From Pseudomonas oryzihabitans (lineage in GTDB: Bacteria; Pseudomonadota; Gammaproteobacteria; Pseudomonadales; Pseudomonadaceae), in the NCBI RefSeq assembly GCF_014522265.1, contig NZ_CP017024.1, positions 3,322,001-3,386,000 of the forward strand: a DNA stretch of 64,000 nucleotides, written 5' to 3'. A model generated the notes under the pieces. That model saw only the letters and a list, made by a program, of their open reading frames with translations, ran no database searches and was not told where the DNA came from. Shown here piece after piece: positions 23,321-31,726 of the stretch (positions are counted from its first letter, which is position 1; each line of letters begins with the position of its first letter). A program made the translations under genes and the position numbers.

Positions 23321-24223
23321 ATGCACAAGACCCTGCGTGTGGCGATAACCCTGAGCGTGGTACTGCTCGCCATCCTGGCCGGCACCTGGCTGTGGCATTT
23401 CTATCTCTACACCCCCTGGACCCGCGATGCGCGGGTACGGGCGGACGTGGTGGTGGTGGCGCCCGACGTGTCGGGCTGGGTGACGCGCCTGGCAGTGGTG
23501 GACAACCAGCTGGTAAAGCGCGGCGATCTGCTCCTGCAGATCGACCAGCAGCGCTATCAGGCCAATCTCGACCATGCCAAGGCGGTGGCCGATACGCGCC
23601 AGCAGCAACTGCGTCTGCGCGAAAGCGAGGCGGCCCGGCGCCAACGCCTGGGTACCAGTGCCATCAGCGCGGAGGACCGCGAGACCGCCCAGGTCAATGT
23701 CGCCGTCGCCCGCAGCCAGTACCAGGAAGCCCTGAGCGACGTGAACCTGGCCCAGATCAACCTGGATCGCAGCCGGGTGCTGGCGCCGCGGGAGGGGCGG
23801 ATCACCAACCTCAGATTCGCCGAGGGCAACTATGTGCAGACCGGCCAGGCGGTGATGGCGCTGGTGGATACCCGTTCCTTCTACGTCATGGCCTATTTCG
23901 AGGAAACCAAGATCCCCCATATCCACCCCGGCGCTGCGGTACGGGTGCGCCTGATGAACCAGGCAGCGCCGCTGCAGGGACGGGTGGCGAGCATCAGCAG
24001 CGGCATCACCGATCGCAATGCGGCCAATGATGCCCAGTTGCTGGCCAACGTCGAGCCGACCTTCAACTGGGTACGCCTGGCGCAGCGCATTCCGGTGCGC
24101 ATCGAACTGCTCGACGTACCGGCGGATATCCACCTCAGTGCGGGGATGACAGCGAGCGTTTCAGTGCTCGATGGCGAGGGTCACCACCCGTTGCAGGGCT
24201 GGCGTCGCCTCTGGGATTACTGA
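23321..24223 (+). CDS. HlyD-family periplasmic adaptor (AaeA-like)
   Basis: 300 residues from ATG 23321. One N-terminal membrane anchor (~residues 8-28), then YTPWTRDARVRADVVVVAPDVSGWV, the start of the biotinyl-lipoyl-like domain typical of EmrA/AaeA adaptors, a helical hairpin (~90-150), APREGRITNLRF and a beta-barrel (RIPVRIEL). It joins the FUSC pump to an outer-membrane channel. There is no outer-membrane TolC-type gene nearby, so an unlinked one must be used. Confidence 0.88.
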   Translation: MHKTLRVAITLSVVLLAILAGTWLWHFYLYTPWTRDARVRADVVVVAPDVSGWVTRLAVVDNQLVKRGDLLLQIDQQRYQANLDHAKAVADTRQQQLRLRESEAARRQRLGTSAISAEDRETAQVNVAVARSQYQEALSDVNLAQINLDRSRVLAPREGRITNLRFAEGNYVQTGQAVMALVDTRSFYVMAYFEETKIPHIHPGAAVRVRLMNQAAPLQGRVASISSGITDRNAANDAQLLANVEPTFNWVRLAQRIPVRIELLDVPADIHLSAGMTASVSVLDGEGHHPLQGWRRLWDY

Positions 24224-24309
24224 GGTCTGGAGGGGTACGACTAAAGTCGTCTGGAAGCCTTACCGGGCGGGCCTAGAGTAGAGCTCGACGCTCCCGTCAT
24301 GCTGTAAGG

Positions 24310-24317
24310 AACAACAA
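24310..24317 (+). promoter_or_regulatory. Candidate Crc/Hfq CA motif overlapping the DUF485-actP translation start
   Basis: AACAACAA at 24310-24317, 2 nt before ATG 24320, directly downstream of TAAGGA. It matches the AAnAAnAA motif bound by Hfq with Crc. Acetate uptake genes are known catabolite-repression targets in Pseudomonas. Confidence 0.6.
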
Positions 24318-24319
24318 TA

Positions 24320-24631
24320 ATGAATGACAGCACCTACCGGCGGATTGAAGCCAGTCCGCGTTTCCAGGAGCTGGTGGCGAAACGCGGGCGATTCGCCTGG
24401 ACGCTTTCGGCCATCATGCTCGGACTCTATTCCGCCTTCATCCTCCTGATCGCCTTCGCCCCCAAGGTCCTCGGCACCCGTATCCATGCGGAGACCGCCA
24501 TGACCTGGGGCATTCCCCTGGGCGTCGGTCTGATCCTTTCGGCCTTCGTCCTGACCGGTATCTATGTACGCCGGGCCAATGGCGAATTCGATCGGCTCAA
24601 CGCGGAAATCCTCCGGGAGGTGCAGCCATGA
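24320..24631 (+). CDS. DUF485 membrane protein, ActP partner (YjcH-like)
   Basis: 103 residues with two transmembrane segments (~30-55, ~68-92), N-terminal [29 protein letters not shown]. The family is co-encoded with acetate permeases. It starts at ATG 24320, just after a CA motif. It overlaps actP by 4 bp. Function: probably accessory to or stabilising ActP; not established. Confidence 0.88.
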   Translation: MNDSTYRRIEASPRFQELVAKRGRFAWTLSAIMLGLYSAFILLIAFAPKVLGTRIHAETAMTWGIPLGVGLILSAFVLTGIYVRRANGEFDRLNAEILREVQP

Positions 24632-26283
24632 AACGTCTTTCCCTGACCGCCGCGCTGCTGGCCCTCTCGCCTTCGCTCTGGGCCGCCGATGCCATCAGCG
24701 GCGCGGTCCAGCGCCAACCCCTGAACGTCTCCGCCATCCTGATGTTCGTGGCCTTCGTCGGGGCCACCCTGGGCATCACTTACTGGGCCTCGAAACGCAA
24801 TCGCTCTGCCGCGGACTACTACGCCGCCGGTGGACGCATCACCGGTTTCCAGAACGGCCTGGCGATCGCCGGTGACTACATGTCGGCCGCCTCCTTCCTG
24901 GGCATTTCCGCCCTGGTGTTCACCTCCGGCTACGACGGCCTGATCTACTCCATCGGCTTCCTGGTGGGCTGGCCGATCATCCTGTTCCTGATCGCCGAGC
25001 GCCTGCGCAACCTGGGCAAGTACACCTTCGCCGACGTGGCCTCCTATCGCCTCAAGCAGAAGGACATCCGTACCCTGTCCGCCTGCGGGTCGCTGGTGGT
25101 GGTCGCCCTCTACCTGATCGCCCAGATGGTCGGTGCCGGCAAGCTGATCCAGCTGCTGTTCGGCCTGGACTACAGCATCGCCGTGGTGCTGGTGGGTATC
25201 CTGATGGTGCTCTATGTGCTCTTCGGCGGCATGCTGGCCACCACCTGGGTACAGATCATCAAGGCGGTGCTGCTGCTCTCCGGTGCCAGTTTCATGGCCT
25301 TCATGGTGATGAAGCACGTCGGCTTCGACTTCAACCGCCTGTTCGCCGAAGCCATCGCCGTGCATCCGAAGGGCGAAGCCATCATGAGTCCCGGCGGTCT
25401 GGTGAAGGATCCGATCTCGGCCTTCTCCCTGGGTCTGGCGCTGATGTTCGGCACCGCCGGCCTGCCGCACATCCTGATGCGCTTCTTCACCGTCAGTGAC
25501 GCCAAGGAAGCCCGCAAGAGCGTGTTCTACGCTACCGGCTTCATCGGTTATTTCTACATCCTGACCTTCATCATCGGCTTTGGCGCCATCCTGCTGGTCA
25601 GCACCAACCCGGCCTTCAAGGACGCCGCCGGCGCCCTGCTGGGTGGCAACAACATGGCCGCGGTACACCTGGCCAACGCCGTGGGTGGCAGCATCTTCCT
25701 GGGCTTCATCTCGGCGGTGGCCTTTGCCACCATCCTGGCGGTGGTCGCCGGTCTGACCCTGGCCGGTGCTTCGGCGGTCTCCCATGACCTCTACGCCAGC
25801 GTGATCAAGCAGGGCAAGGCCAACGAGAAGGACGAGATCCGCGTCTCCAAGATGACCACCGTGGCGCTGGGCGTCGTCGCCATCGCCCTTGGCATCCTCT
25901 TCGAGAAGCAGAACATCGCCTTCATGGTGGGCCTGGCGTTCTCCATCGCCGCCAGCTGCAACTTCCCCATCCTGCTGCTTTCGATGTACTGGAAGCGGCT
26001 GACCACTCGTGGCGCCATGATCGGTGGCTGGCTCGGCCTGATCACCGCAGTGGCCCTGATGGTGCTCGGCCCGACCATCTGGGTGACCATCCTCGGTCAT
26101 GCCAAGCCGATCTACCCCTATGAATACCCGGCGCTGTTCTCCATTGCCGTGGCCTTCATCGGTATCTGGTTCTTCTCCATCACCGACAAGTCGGCGGCTG
26201 GCGAAGAAGAGCGTGCGCGCTTCTATCCGCAGTTCGTCAGATCCCAGACCGGTCTGGGTGCCAGCGGCGCCGTCTCGCACTGA
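24628..26283 (+). CDS. actP: Cation/acetate symporter ActP
   Basis: 551 residues, sodium:solute symporter family (SSF). It begins with a cleavable signal ([20 protein letters not shown]), which is typical of ActP; ~13 transmembrane segments follow. Signature: [29 protein letters not shown] (first SSF motif) and [19 protein letters not shown] with the SSF second motif. It imports acetate and small carboxylates, coupled to scavenging by Acs. The start overlaps the DUF485 stop by 4 bp. A strong terminator follows at 26304. Confidence 0.95.
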   Translation: MKRLSLTAALLALSPSLWAADAISGAVQRQPLNVSAILMFVAFVGATLGITYWASKRNRSAADYYAAGGRITGFQNGLAIAGDYMSAASFLGISALVFTSGYDGLIYSIGFLVGWPIILFLIAERLRNLGKYTFADVASYRLKQKDIRTLSACGSLVVVALYLIAQMVGAGKLIQLLFGLDYSIAVVLVGILMVLYVLFGGMLATTWVQIIKAVLLLSGASFMAFMVMKHVGFDFNRLFAEAIAVHPKGEAIMSPGGLVKDPISAFSLGLALMFGTAGLPHILMRFFTVSDAKEARKSVFYATGFIGYFYILTFIIGFGAILLVSTNPAFKDAAGALLGGNNMAAVHLANAVGGSIFLGFISAVAFATILAVVAGLTLAGASAVSHDLYASVIKQGKANEKDEIRVSKMTTVALGVVAIALGILFEKQNIAFMVGLAFSIAASCNFPILLLSMYWKRLTTRGAMIGGWLGLITAVALMVLGPTIWVTILGHAKPIYPYEYPALFSIAVAFIGIWFFSITDKSAAGEEERARFYPQFVRSQTGLGASGAVSH

Positions 26284-26303
26284 CAGATATCTGCGACAAG
26301 ACC

Positions 26304-26334
26304 AAGCCCGGATCTCTGATCCGGGCTTTCTTTT
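26304..26334 (+). terminator. Terminator after actP
   Basis: Arms AAGCCCGGAT and ATCCGGGCTT with a short CTCTG loop, then TCTTTT. Confidence 0.8.
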
Positions 26335-26487
26335 GGGCGTGAAAACACCGACTTGGCATGGGCAGCCGGAGTTACCTGACGACGTCGGGATTTTCCGTCG
26401 CTGGCGCGGGTCCATGGAATAGGCCCGTTGCTTCGTATCAAGCTGTTACGGCGACGGTCGACCCCTGGCCTCCATGGAGAATGGCAG

Positions 26488-26646
26488 ATGACTCTCTCGA
26501 CCATCCTGGTTCTGGTGCTGCTGGTCCTGCTCATCGGCGGACTTCCGGTATTCCCGCATTCGCGCAGCTGGGGCTATGGCCCGTCCGGTATCGTGGGCGC
26601 CATCCTGGTCGTCCTGCTGGTACTGCTCTTGCTCGGCATGATCTAG
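26488..26646 (+). CDS. DUF3309 small hydrophobic peptide
   Basis: 52 residues from ATG 26488 (MTLSTILVLVLLVLLIGGLP). The longer frame from 26428 adds a charged N terminus not seen in the family, and GGAG at 26476 supports the shorter form. It has two hydrophobic helices around PVFPHSRSWGYGPSG, the family's invariant middle. DUF3309 proteins are widespread in proteobacteria, with a proposed role at the membrane and in stress; function unknown. Confidence 0.75.
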   Translation: MTLSTILVLVLLVLLIGGLPVFPHSRSWGYGPSGIVGAILVVLLVLLLLGMI

Positions 26647-26758
26647 CCCGTCAAAGGCCTGAAAATGCCCCACAAGGGTGCGTGGGACAAAGTTCTTGCC
26701 CAATGCGGTGCAGCGCGGTAACGTCGGCTTTCCGGCCTGCCTTGCCGAGTGTGGTAAA

Positions 26759-26798
26759 CAAAACCGGCGTCTGTGCAAGCAGACGCCGGTTTTGTTTT
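26759..26798. terminator. Bidirectional terminator at the dacB 3' end
   Basis: 15-bp perfect arms, CAAAACCGGCGTCTG (26759-26773) and CAGACGCCGGTTTTG (26780-26794), loop TGCAAG. A-rich on one side and T-rich on the other, so it would terminate dacB (minus) and the DUF3309 transcript (plus). Confidence 0.85.
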
Positions 26799-26803
26799 GC
26801 GCG

Positions 26804-28267
26804 TCAGTTGGCGACCGCGCCATCCTGGCGGCTGCGCTGATAGAGGTCCAGCACCACCTCGTCCAGGATCGACGAAGCTCCCCAGGGGCGGCTGCTGTTG
26901 AGAATGGCGACCACCACCCAGTTGCGCGCGTTGGCGTCCCGGACGAAGCCCGCCAGGGCCCGTACATTGTTCAGGGTGCCGGTCTTCATGTGGGCCTGGC
27001 CGGTCAGCGGTGAATTCTTCATGCGCTTGCGCAGGGTGCCGTCCATGCCGGCCAGCGGCAGTGAAGAGATGAACTCCGGGCCATAGGGACTCTGCCAGGC
27101 GGCGCGCAGGATCTCCGCCATCTCCCGGGCACTGACCCGCTCGGTCCGGGACAGGCCGGAGCCGTTCTCCATGATCAGGTGACTGGCGTTGATGCCCTTG
27201 CGCGCCAGCCACGAACGGATGACTCGCAGCGCCGCCTTGCTGTCGTCGGCATCCGCCGAGGTGCGGAATTGCGCCCCGATGGAGAGGAACAGCTGCTGGG
27301 CCATGGTGTTGTTGCTGTACTTGTTGATGTCGCGAATGATCTCCACCACATCGGGCGAGAAGGCCCGGGCGAGCAGCTCGGCATTGCGCGGCACGCTGCC
27401 CTCGCGGGTACGGCCCTTGATGCTGCCACCCAGTTCCTGCCAGATGGCCCGGACCGCGCCGGCGGTATAGGCCGGGTGATCGAGCAGCGACAGATAGCTC
27501 TGGGCGTTGCAGCCGTCCGGCAACTGGCCGCTGACGATGAGGCTGGTACTGCCATCGGCCTGAGGCACCGGATTGAAGCGCACTTCGGGCCAGGCCGGGC
27601 AACCGCTCTTGCCGGTGGCGCGCATCTGGTTGTCGATGTTGACGTTGGTCAGCGGCGGATCCATGGAGACGCTGACCCGGCCATCGGCCGAGCGGACCAC
27701 CATGCGCACCGACTTGAGATTGACCAGCAGCGAGTCCGGACCGACCAGGAAGGTCTTGTTCTCGTCTTCGCCATCGTCGTTGAAGGCCGGCAGATTGGGT
27801 TTCACGAAGCGACCGCGATCCAGCACCAGGTCACCGGTGACTTCCAGCACGCCATTGGCGCGCAGATCACGCATGAGCAGCCACAGCCGCTCCATGTTCA
27901 GCTTGGGATCGCCGCCACCCTTGAGGTAGAGATTGCCGTTGAGGATGCCGTCCTTGAGCGTGCCGTCGGTATAGAACTCGGTCTTCCACTGATAGGTGGG
28001 ACCCAGCAGTTCCAGGGCGGCAAAGGTGGTGATCAGCTTCATGGTCGAAGCCGGATTCACCGAGACGTCGGCATTGTAGTAGTCGTTCTCGCCCGGGCCA
28101 TCGAGGGGCAGCATCACCAGCGACAGGTCGCTGCCGGGAATCTTGTTGGTCTGCATCGCCTTTTCGATTCGCGGCGGCAGGTAGGAGGTATCGGCATTGA
28201 CGGGCAGGGAAAAGCCCAGGGCGCAGCAGCTCAGCAGCAGGCCCAGAGATCGGAAGGTCTTTCGCAT
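26804..28267 (-). CDS. dacB: D-alanyl-D-alanine carboxypeptidase/endopeptidase PBP4
   Basis: 487 residues from ATG 28267 (MRKTFRSLGLLLSCCALGFSLPVNA, a signal peptide). An upstream in-frame ATG exists at 28342, but the signal begins here. Peptidase S13: SxxK is STMK (Ser nucleophile), SxN is S-N-N in YSNNTMA and KTG is in HMKTGTLN. A large inserted domain (~residues 90-260) separates the first two motifs, as in PBP4. It trims peptidoglycan; in Pseudomonas, loss of DacB induces AmpC beta-lactamase through CreBC/AmpR. Confidence 0.95.
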   Translation of the reverse strand: MRKTFRSLGLLLSCCALGFSLPVNADTSYLPPRIEKAMQTNKIPGSDLSLVMLPLDGPGENDYYNADVSVNPASTMKLITTFAALELLGPTYQWKTEFYTDGTLKDGILNGNLYLKGGGDPKLNMERLWLLMRDLRANGVLEVTGDLVLDRGRFVKPNLPAFNDDGEDENKTFLVGPDSLLVNLKSVRMVVRSADGRVSVSMDPPLTNVNIDNQMRATGKSGCPAWPEVRFNPVPQADGSTSLIVSGQLPDGCNAQSYLSLLDHPAYTAGAVRAIWQELGGSIKGRTREGSVPRNAELLARAFSPDVVEIIRDINKYSNNTMAQQLFLSIGAQFRTSADADDSKAALRVIRSWLARKGINASHLIMENGSGLSRTERVSAREMAEILRAAWQSPYGPEFISSLPLAGMDGTLRKRMKNSPLTGQAHMKTGTLNNVRALAGFVRDANARNWVVVAILNSSRPWGASSILDEVVLDLYQRSRQDGAVAN

Positions 28268-28393
28268 CGGGACACACACCTTGGCAGGGTATCGGCCTAG
28301 TTGAAGAGAAAAAGGGGCCGATAGACGTCGGAGTGTGGGCATTATGCAGTAAGGAGGGAGGGGCGAGCCAACCCCAAGGGGCAGGGCGCGGAT

Positions 28394-28422
28394 AAAGAAA
28401 CGACCGCCGCAGCAGTCGTTTC
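28394..28422 (-). terminator. Terminator of the 49-residue gene
   Basis: GAAACGAC (28397-28404) and GTCGTTTC (28415-28422) flank a 10-nt loop. Read on the minus strand the stem is followed by TTTATC. Confidence 0.5.
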
Positions 28423-28435
28423 CGGAAAGGCGGGA

Positions 28436-28585
28436 TCAGTTGTAGCCGGTGGCGTCCTTGGTACGGTCCGGACTGTTAGGCGAAGGCGGATCGCGCCCGT
28501 CGTCGGTCTTGGCGTGCTCGGTGCGCAGGGGCTTTTCGTCCTTGGGCAGTTCGCGTTCGTCGGCTTTGCGCTTTTCTTCGGCCAT
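28436..28585 (-). CDS. Small hydrophilic protein (49 residues)
   Basis: ATG at 28585, stop TGA ending at 28436. The predicted protein is rich in Lys, Glu, Asp, Pro and Arg (MAEEKRKADERELPK ... DPPSPNSPDR) and has no hydrophobic segment, so it is probably disordered. GAGGA lies 6 bp before the start, and a hairpin plus T-rich stretch follows the stop. Third-position GC bias is coding-like. Function unknown. Confidence 0.55.
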   Translation of the reverse strand: MAEEKRKADERELPKDEKPLRTEHAKTDDGRDPPSPNSPDRTKDATGYN

Positions 28586-28611
28586 GGGATCCTCGTCTAC
28601 GTGATTGCCGG

Positions 28612-29277
28612 TCAAGGTGTGACCGGCGCAGACGTTTCGCCGTTCCCCTGGGGCGAGGAGTGGTCAGCGAACACGCCGGCGTTCTGCAGCTGGCGCAGGG
28701 CTTCGTTGACCTGGCGGGCGAAGGATTCCTCGATGGCGGTCCCGGCCTGATGGCTGGCGGCCAGGGGCAGGAACCACACCCCCATCCAGGTGCGCACCGA
28801 GCTGGCGTTGCGCACGCGGGTGGACGGTCCGCTTCCCGGCGCGATCCATTCGGCGGTCAGCACATAGTCGTCCCTGGCGGTTCCCGGGACGAGAAAGAAG
28901 GTGGCGCCGGTGATCAGGCCACTGGCGATGGCGGCGGCGTAGGAGGTGCTGTTGTAGAGCTTGAGGCGCAGCAGGGCGTCGTCGGGTCTGCCGGGTTCCG
29001 GCACCAGGGTGATGCGGTCGAACAGTCCGGAGCCTGCCAGGATCTCGCGCAGCCGGGGCTTCAGGCCTTCACGGGCGACGGCGATCGACGTCGCCTCCTT
29101 GGCGTCCTCGACAGTGCCACGATAGAAATTGAATTCCACCAGCACATTGGGCCGCTGTGGTGGCGCGCTCAGGGACGTGCGGAATGGCTGGGAAGAGAGT
29201 TCGTCACCGGGAAAGGCGGCGCAACCGGCGAGCAGAAGCAGGCAGAGCAGGGCAGCGAGAGTCTTCATGAAACGCAC
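28612..29277 (-). CDS. Putative lipoprotein, ~221 residues
   Basis: The signal peptide MRFMKTLAALLCLLLLAGC ends in lipobox L-A-G-C (Cys 19). The body is a single soluble domain of the kind seen in small outer-membrane lipoproteins (e.g. DUF4136-like; not certain). It includes LVEFNFYRGTVEDAKEATSIAV, a hydrophobic GLITGATFFLVPGTARDDYVL and a C-terminal helix. Function unknown. It is probably followed in the same transcript by the 49-residue gene (28436..28585), with 26 bp between them. A csp terminator lies just upstream. Confidence 0.75.
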   Translation of the reverse strand: MRFMKTLAALLCLLLLAGCAAFPGDELSSQPFRTSLSAPPQRPNVLVEFNFYRGTVEDAKEATSIAVAREGLKPRLREILAGSGLFDRITLVPEPGRPDDALLRLKLYNSTSYAAAIASGLITGATFFLVPGTARDDYVLTAEWIAPGSGPSTRVRNASSVRTWMGVWFLPLAASHQAGTAIEESFARQVNEALRQLQNAGVFADHSSPQGNGETSAPVTP

Positions 29278-29326
29278 CTCATCCCTAAGTGGCGATAGCG
29301 AAAGCTGGCAGGGGCCAACGTTCGCG

Positions 29327-29358
29327 CAAAAAAAAGCCCAACCGGGGTTGGGCTTTTT
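29327..29358 (-). terminator. Terminator between csp and the lipoprotein gene
   Basis: AAAAAGCCCAACC (29331-29343) and GGTTGGGCTTTTT (29346-29358) form a perfect 13-bp stem with a 2-nt loop and an A/T-rich flank. It ends the cold-shock transcript (minus). Confidence 0.85.
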
Positions 29359-29373
29359 CGAGAAGGCGGGTGA

Positions 29374-29583
29374 TTAGATCACCTGCACCTCATCGGCCTG
29401 CAGGCCTTTCTGGCCTTGCACGACCAGGAAGGAAACAGCCTGGCCTTCTTGCAGGCTCTTGAAGCCGTTACCCTGAATGGAACGGTAGTGAACGAACACG
29501 TCCGGACCGCTCTGGGGGGTGATGAAGCCGAAGCCTTTCTCGTCGTTGAACCACTTGACGGTGCCAGTTTGGCGAGTAGACAT
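29374..29583 (-). CDS. Cold-shock domain protein (CspA family)
   Basis: 69 residues from ATG 29583 with AAGGAG 8 bp before. The single cold-shock domain has both RNA-binding motifs: KGFGFI (RNP1) and VFVHYRSI (RNP2; YRS replaces the more usual FSA-type). It binds single-stranded RNA/DNA and acts as RNA chaperone. The 5' leader (29584-29760) contains a hairpin, CAGGTGAG/CTCACCTG (29691-29724), consistent with structured csp leaders. No other gene is in the operon. Confidence 0.9.
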   Translation of the reverse strand: MSTRQTGTVKWFNDEKGFGFITPQSGPDVFVHYRSIQGNGFKSLQEGQAVSFLVVQGQKGLQADEVQVI

Positions 29584-30279
29584 GGATTTCTCCTTGAATA
29601 AGATGACGTTGTTGTCCAAAGGACGACAGTTTTGAAACGAGGAGAAACCCATGCCGCGAAAGCTGGCCCTGATGTACTCCAGGTTCTCGACAGGTGAGCC
29701 GCTTTGTAGAGACAGCCTCACCTGACAGCGATGGATGGTCTCAGACTGGCTTGCGCAAAACAAGACCTTTGAGCTGCCCGATGTTGACTTTACCGACCAT
29801 GGTCGAAGCGGTAGCTGGAGCAGGTAAACGGCTGTTGGCAGAGGGAGCGCCGAGCGCTGTCCTGGGCCTCGCCCCGTCGACTGCGAGCAGCGATCCGTGC
29901 TGAATCGTTTCCTGAACGGAGGGTACCGGGGAGCGAGACGCAGGGCAGTACGTCGAGTTCGGCAAGCCGTATTGCGCACCTGATGGTTCTGGAGGTTTTT
30001 CAGGAGCCTATGCGCCCCCTGCAGGCTCCTTTGAACGTCGTTGCAGGTCGGCACCCTGGTCCTCGCGCCGAGATGTCGCCAGTTGGCGTCCAGGCAGAGC
30101 TATTCCGTGGCCGGCCTGAGCCATGCACAGCCGTTGCGGGCGAGGGCTTAGCCTGGCGTGGCGGGTCTCATAGGCCAGTGGTGTCGAAACGGTGATGACC
30201 TGCTCAATTCGGATGGTGGCTAGGTGCTATTATTTTGTTCGAATTATTACCCCGGACCGCAAGGGTCCAAGGATCTACT
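29584..30279. other. ~0.7-kb intergenic region, csp leader/promoter and unexplained DNA
   Basis: Nearest the csp start is its probable leader, with a hairpin at 29691-29724. The rest (29760-30230) contains only short ORFs with no recognisable protein signal and weak codon bias. Near the right edge, the AT-rich TATTATTTTGTTCGAATTATTA (30225-30250) could be a promoter for the small gene at 30280. No tRNA or repeat was recognised. Confidence 0.45.
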
Positions 30280-30549
30280 GTGAAAAACGGACTGGAAAGC
30301 GCAGGACGCGCACTGGGCCATGGCCTCGCCGGATACCGCGTCGAGCTTCGTCGCCTGAACCTCAACGAGATACTGATAGCGGTTTACCACGCCCACCAGG
30401 CGATCAAGCTGACCCAGCGCATAGTGACCAACGAGCAGGCTACCAATCCGTTCCTGTTGAATACGGTCGTGGCGGCGATGCGCGTCGAGGCTGATACGGT
30501 CGGTCTCTTCATAGAGATTCCACTCGCAGCTGACTGCCTGACTGCCTGA
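30280..30549 (+). CDS. Hypothetical helical protein, 89 residues
   Basis: GTG start at 30280 after AAGGAT; an upstream ATG at 30235 is within the AT-rich promoter region. The protein is mostly helical (GYRVELRRLNLNEILIAVYHAHQAIKLTQR ... FLLNTVVAAMRVEADTV), without membrane segments or known domain. Codon bias is moderate. It is bordered by an AT-rich promoter and, downstream, by repeats, so it may be a monocistronic gene of variable distribution. Function not recognised. Confidence 0.5.
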   Translation: MKNGLESAGRALGHGLAGYRVELRRLNLNEILIAVYHAHQAIKLTQRIVTNEQATNPFLLNTVVAAMRVEADTVGLFIEIPLAADCLTA

Positions 30550-30874
30550 GTCAGGCGGTCACTGGATTCGACGTGGAGCAGTGGGCGCGCTCCTCGCGCG
30601 TGGGCTGCTTCCCTTCAGCTTGCGGTTCCAAGCCGCAAGCAGCCGCCAATAACATGATGCTCCGGCCCTACGGATGTGCCTTCGGCAACTCATGGCGCCG
30701 AGCTATGCGGGGATGGAGTCAGGTCAGGTCGAGGTTCGTCACACGAGCACTGCCTTGCCGCCATCAGCGCTGCGCATGCCGCCGAGCGACCTTTTCGACG
30801 ATGCAGGCCAGCGATCGAGCAGTGGCCTTGATGATCGCGGTAAAATAGACCGCTTTCTACAGGAGTCTCCATTC
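30550..30874. other. Intergenic region upstream of cvfB-like gene, with palindromes
   Basis: The stop of the preceding gene lies inside the arms ACTGCCTGA / TCAGGCGGT (30541-30559). A second hairpin has arms GCTTGCGG (30618-30625) and CCGCAAGC (30633-30640), of the REP-like kind. GCGGT/ACCGC flank AAAATAG near 30837-30853 before the cvfB-like start. No credible ORF. Confidence 0.45.
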
Positions 30875-31726
30875 ATGGCCTTGCTGGGTCGCTTCAACAG
30901 CTTGCAGATTTTGCGCAACACCCCCATCGGTCTGTTCCTAGATGCCGGCAACGACGGCGAGGTGCTGCTGCCGCGTCGTTATGCGCCGCGTGACGAACCC
31001 TGCGCCGAAGGCGACTGGCTCAACGTCTTCCTTTATCTGGACAGCGAAGACCGCCTGATCGCCACCACCGATAAGCCGAAGGTGCAGGTCGGCGGCTTTG
31101 CCAGTCTGCGGGTGGTGGAGGTCGGCCGGGTAGGGATCTTCCTCGACTGGGGCCTGCCCAAGGACCTGCTGCTGCCGCATTCGGAAGAGAAGCGTCCGCT
31201 GCAGGTGGGCGACCATTGCGTGGTGCACGTGCATCTGGACGCCCGCACCCGGCGGATCGTCGCCACCGCACGCCTGGATCGCTATCTGGACCGCGACCCG
31301 CCGCGCTACAAGGTCGGCCAGCCGGTGCCGTTGCTGGTGGTCGAGCAGACCGACCTCGGCTACAAGGTGATCGTCGACAACAAGCACTGGGGCTTGGTGC
31401 ATCGCAATGAGGCCTTCAAGCCGCTGCGCCTGGGTCAGCGCGAGCGCGGCTTCATTCGCGAGATCCGAGCGGACGGCAAGATCAGCCTGACCCTGCAGGC
31501 CCAGGGAGCCGCGGCGGGCGCCGATCTCGCCGAGCAGATCATCGCCCTGGCCAAGGCGCGCGGCGGGGTGCTGGAGCTCAGCGACAGCAGTCCGCCAGCC
31601 CTGATCCACCAGCTGTTCGGCGTCAGCAAGGGCAATTTCAAGAAGGCCATCGGCCATCTCTATCGCCAGGGCCGGATCGTTATCGAGGACGACCGGATTT
31701 CTGTACGCGAGGACGCCGCGCAGTAG
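30875..31726 (+). CDS. S1-like RNA-binding protein (CvfB/YitL family)
   Basis: 283 residues from ATG 30875 (AGGAG at 30861). The open frame upstream is spurious. The CvfB family has several S1/OB RNA-binding repeats: an N-terminal one (~[27 protein letters not shown]), a second (~residues 75-135) and a third (~150-210, [15 protein letters not shown]), plus a winged-helix C terminus ([24 protein letters not shown]). Staphylococcal CvfB affects virulence expression; the Pseudomonas role is unknown. Convergent with the helicase, sharing the last 47 bp on opposite strands. Confidence 0.85.
   Translation: MALLGRFNSLQILRNTPIGLFLDAGNDGEVLLPRRYAPRDEPCAEGDWLNVFLYLDSEDRLIATTDKPKVQVGGFASLRVVEVGRVGIFLDWGLPKDLLLPHSEEKRPLQVGDHCVVHVHLDARTRRIVATARLDRYLDRDPPRYKVGQPVPLLVVEQTDLGYKVIVDNKHWGLVHRNEAFKPLRLGQRERGFIREIRADGKISLTLQAQGAAAGADLAEQIIALAKARGGVLELSDSSPPALIHQLFGVSKGNFKKAIGHLYRQGRIVIEDDRISVREDAAQ

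Noticed and set aside
29741-29965. Short minus-strand ORF in the csp upstream region
   Set aside because: Low-complexity Ser/Pro/Ala composition, no ribosome site and no conserved motif.
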